DNA from: Vibrio brasiliensis LMG 20546
Lineage (GTDB): Bacteria > Pseudomonadota > Gammaproteobacteria > Enterobacterales > Vibrionaceae
Length of the DNA stretch: 64,000 nt
Reading direction: 5' to 3'
Assembly: GCF_000189255.1 (NCBI RefSeq)
Contig: NZ_AEVS01000051.1
Coordinates: forward strand, 1-64,000
The position numbers and the translations under genes were made by a program. This document shows, in pieces, positions 63,115 through 64,000 of this stretch. The notes below the pieces were generated by a model, which did no database searches, was not told the origin of the DNA, and was given only the letters and a program-made list of their open reading frames with translations. The first letter of the stretch is position 1. Every line of letters starts with the position of its first letter.

Positions 63115-63519
63115 ATGGCACGACAGGTAGTAAACACAGCGATGGTGATATGCGGTTTGATACCTGTCGCTTTGTCAGGGTGCTCAGAAGAGAAGGCTGA
63201 GCGTCTTCTAAATAGTCAGACCTACTCGTTCGTAGGGGTCTTTGAGAACCCGCACAACAATGATCTGCTTGAGTTTAAAGATGCCAAAGTAACTTTCATT
63301 ACCGAGAATCAGCTCGATTTTACCAAGCCCTTTGAAGTAAAAGATAACTACCTGACGATACAGATGCGCAATAGTTCTAAAGAGAAGCGTGAAGATATTG
63401 TGATGAGAATTCACGGTAACGCTGAGGTACTGACCTGTAACGTCTGTGCTAAATACCAGCTTTCCAGCACGTGGCAAAAGAGAGACTTTACTCCTTTGCC
63501 ACGTGAAGTCGTTAAGTAA
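63115..63519 (+). CDS. Hypothetical lipoprotein
   Basis: A 134-residue protein with a signal peptide and lipobox ALSGCSEE (Cys near residue 23). The mature part is mostly beta-strand with two further Cys (VLTCNVCAKYQ). I do not recognise the family. It begins four bases after ogt ends but is probably unrelated to DNA repair. It overlaps the tail of nhaD, which runs the other way, by eight bases. Confidence 0.7.
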   Translation: MARQVVNTAMVICGLIPVALSGCSEEKAERLLNSQTYSFVGVFENPHNNDLLEFKDAKVTFITENQLDFTKPFEVKDNYLTIQMRNSSKEKREDIVMRIHGNAEVLTCNVCAKYQLSSTWQKRDFTPLPREVVK

Positions 63520-64000
63520 ACAGCCCGCCATTCATCATCAAGTGAGCCGCAATACTTGCCACGTAACCTATGGCAATAACCGGCATCCATTTTAAGTGAC
63601 CAAAGAAGGTGTATTTGCCATGGGCTGCCCCCATTAGTGCTACGCCTGCTGCAGAACCAATTGACAGCAGGCTGCCACCCACACCGGCGGTCAGAGTGAC
63701 TAATAACCAGTTACCCATGCTCATGGTTGGTTCCATAGTCAGTACTGCAAACATCACCGGGATATTATCGACAATGGCAGACAGGATCCCGACCATTACG
63801 TTGGCCCAGATAGGATCCCATTGGCTATACATGACCTCAGAAATCATACCCAGATAGCCAAGCAGGCTTAGACCGCCAACACACATAACCACACCATAGA
63901 AAAACAGTAAAGTGTCCCACTCGGCGTGAGATACACGTCTGAATACATCAAATGGAACCACTGACCCCAGACGCTTTAAGGCATGGTCATCACGGTTCTC
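63512..64000 (-). CDS. nhaD: Na+/H+ antiporter NhaD, C-terminal part
   Basis: The last 162 codons of a larger membrane protein; the frame runs past the window end without a start. Motifs such as AIVDNIPVMFAVLTMEPTMSMGNWLLVTLTAGVGGSLLSIGSAAGVALMGAAHG are typical of NhaD antiporters, which expel sodium in marine vibrios. About 300 residues at the N-terminus lie outside. Convergent with the lipoprotein gene. Confidence 0.88.
   Translation of the reverse strand, partial: ENRDDHALKRLGSVVPFDVFRRVSHAEWDTLLFFYGVVMCVGGLSLLGYLGMISEVMYSQWDPIWANVMVGILSAIVDNIPVMFAVLTMEPTMSMGNWLLVTLTAGVGGSLLSIGSAAGVALMGAAHGKYTFFGHLKWMPVIAIGYVASIAAHLMMNGGLFT

Overview
The window is chromosomal DNA of a marine gammaproteobacterium, almost certainly a Vibrio. 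The grounds are ectABC-ask osmolyte genes, VCR-like integron attC sites, a Vibrio-type SpeA, the maoP/hdfR pair, a vibrio-style aryl polyene cluster and protein sequences that read as vibrio throughout. No rRNA, tRNA, CRISPR array, prophage or complete insertion sequence was seen. Species cannot be named from the window alone.

Layout. 1-3.4 kb: acyltransferase-3 membrane protein, small hypothetical protein, delta-class carbonic anhydrase, DUF2391 membrane protein. 3.4-7.2 kb: ectoine operon ectA-ectB-ectC-ask on the minus strand, with a CRP-like site and a repeated operator-like palindrome upstream. 7.7-10.7 kb: HTH regulator and a VIT/VWA surface-type protein. 10.9-12.8 kb: a small group of integron gene cassettes without an integrase (rhomboid protease, membrane protein, GNAT acetyltransferase) separated by attC sites. 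12.8-16.8 kb: ECF sigma factor with a YCII/DGPF partner, then a periplasmic ankyrin protein with an exported catalase. 17-24.3 kb: TetR regulator, alpha/beta hydrolase, SLC13 transporter, globin-coupled diguanylate cyclase, NhaC-type antiporter and puuA.

24.6-33.6 kb: an eight-gene plus-strand operon puuD-puuR-puuC-puuB-aguB-aguA-gabD-gabT that takes agmatine and putrescine to GABA and succinate. It is divergent from puuA-nhaC across a 344-bp region holding a perfect 24-bp palindrome, a likely PuuR operator. Sterol desaturase-like, DUF2804 and AraC-type genes follow. Then come speB and speA (arginine to agmatine to putrescine), a DUF2058 protein and a cold-shock protein.

41-59 kb: a complete aryl polyene (APE) biosynthesis cluster. 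Seventeen minus-strand genes, mostly overlapping or nearly abutting, encode ketosynthases, a ketoreductase, dehydratases, two ACPs, acyl/aryl activation, an MIO-type ammonia-lyase, a glycosyltransferase-acyltransferase fusion, and LolA/MMPL/DUF3261 export proteins. Their order matches apeC to apeR of E. coli with the ammonia-lyase inserted. Three divergent plus-strand genes (lipoprotein, methyltransferase, halogenase-like flavoprotein) probably belong to it. 59-64 kb: DUF3081, maoP/hdfR, a small hypothetical protein, an Ada-AlkA fusion overlapping an Ogt-type methyltransferase, a lipoprotein and a truncated nhaD.

The most notable non-coding signals are the attC sites with matching cassette-end heptamers, a dispersed GGACAGAC/GTGTGTCC inverted-repeat family at four intergenic places, the paired palindromes upstream of ectA, and the palindrome in front of puuD.
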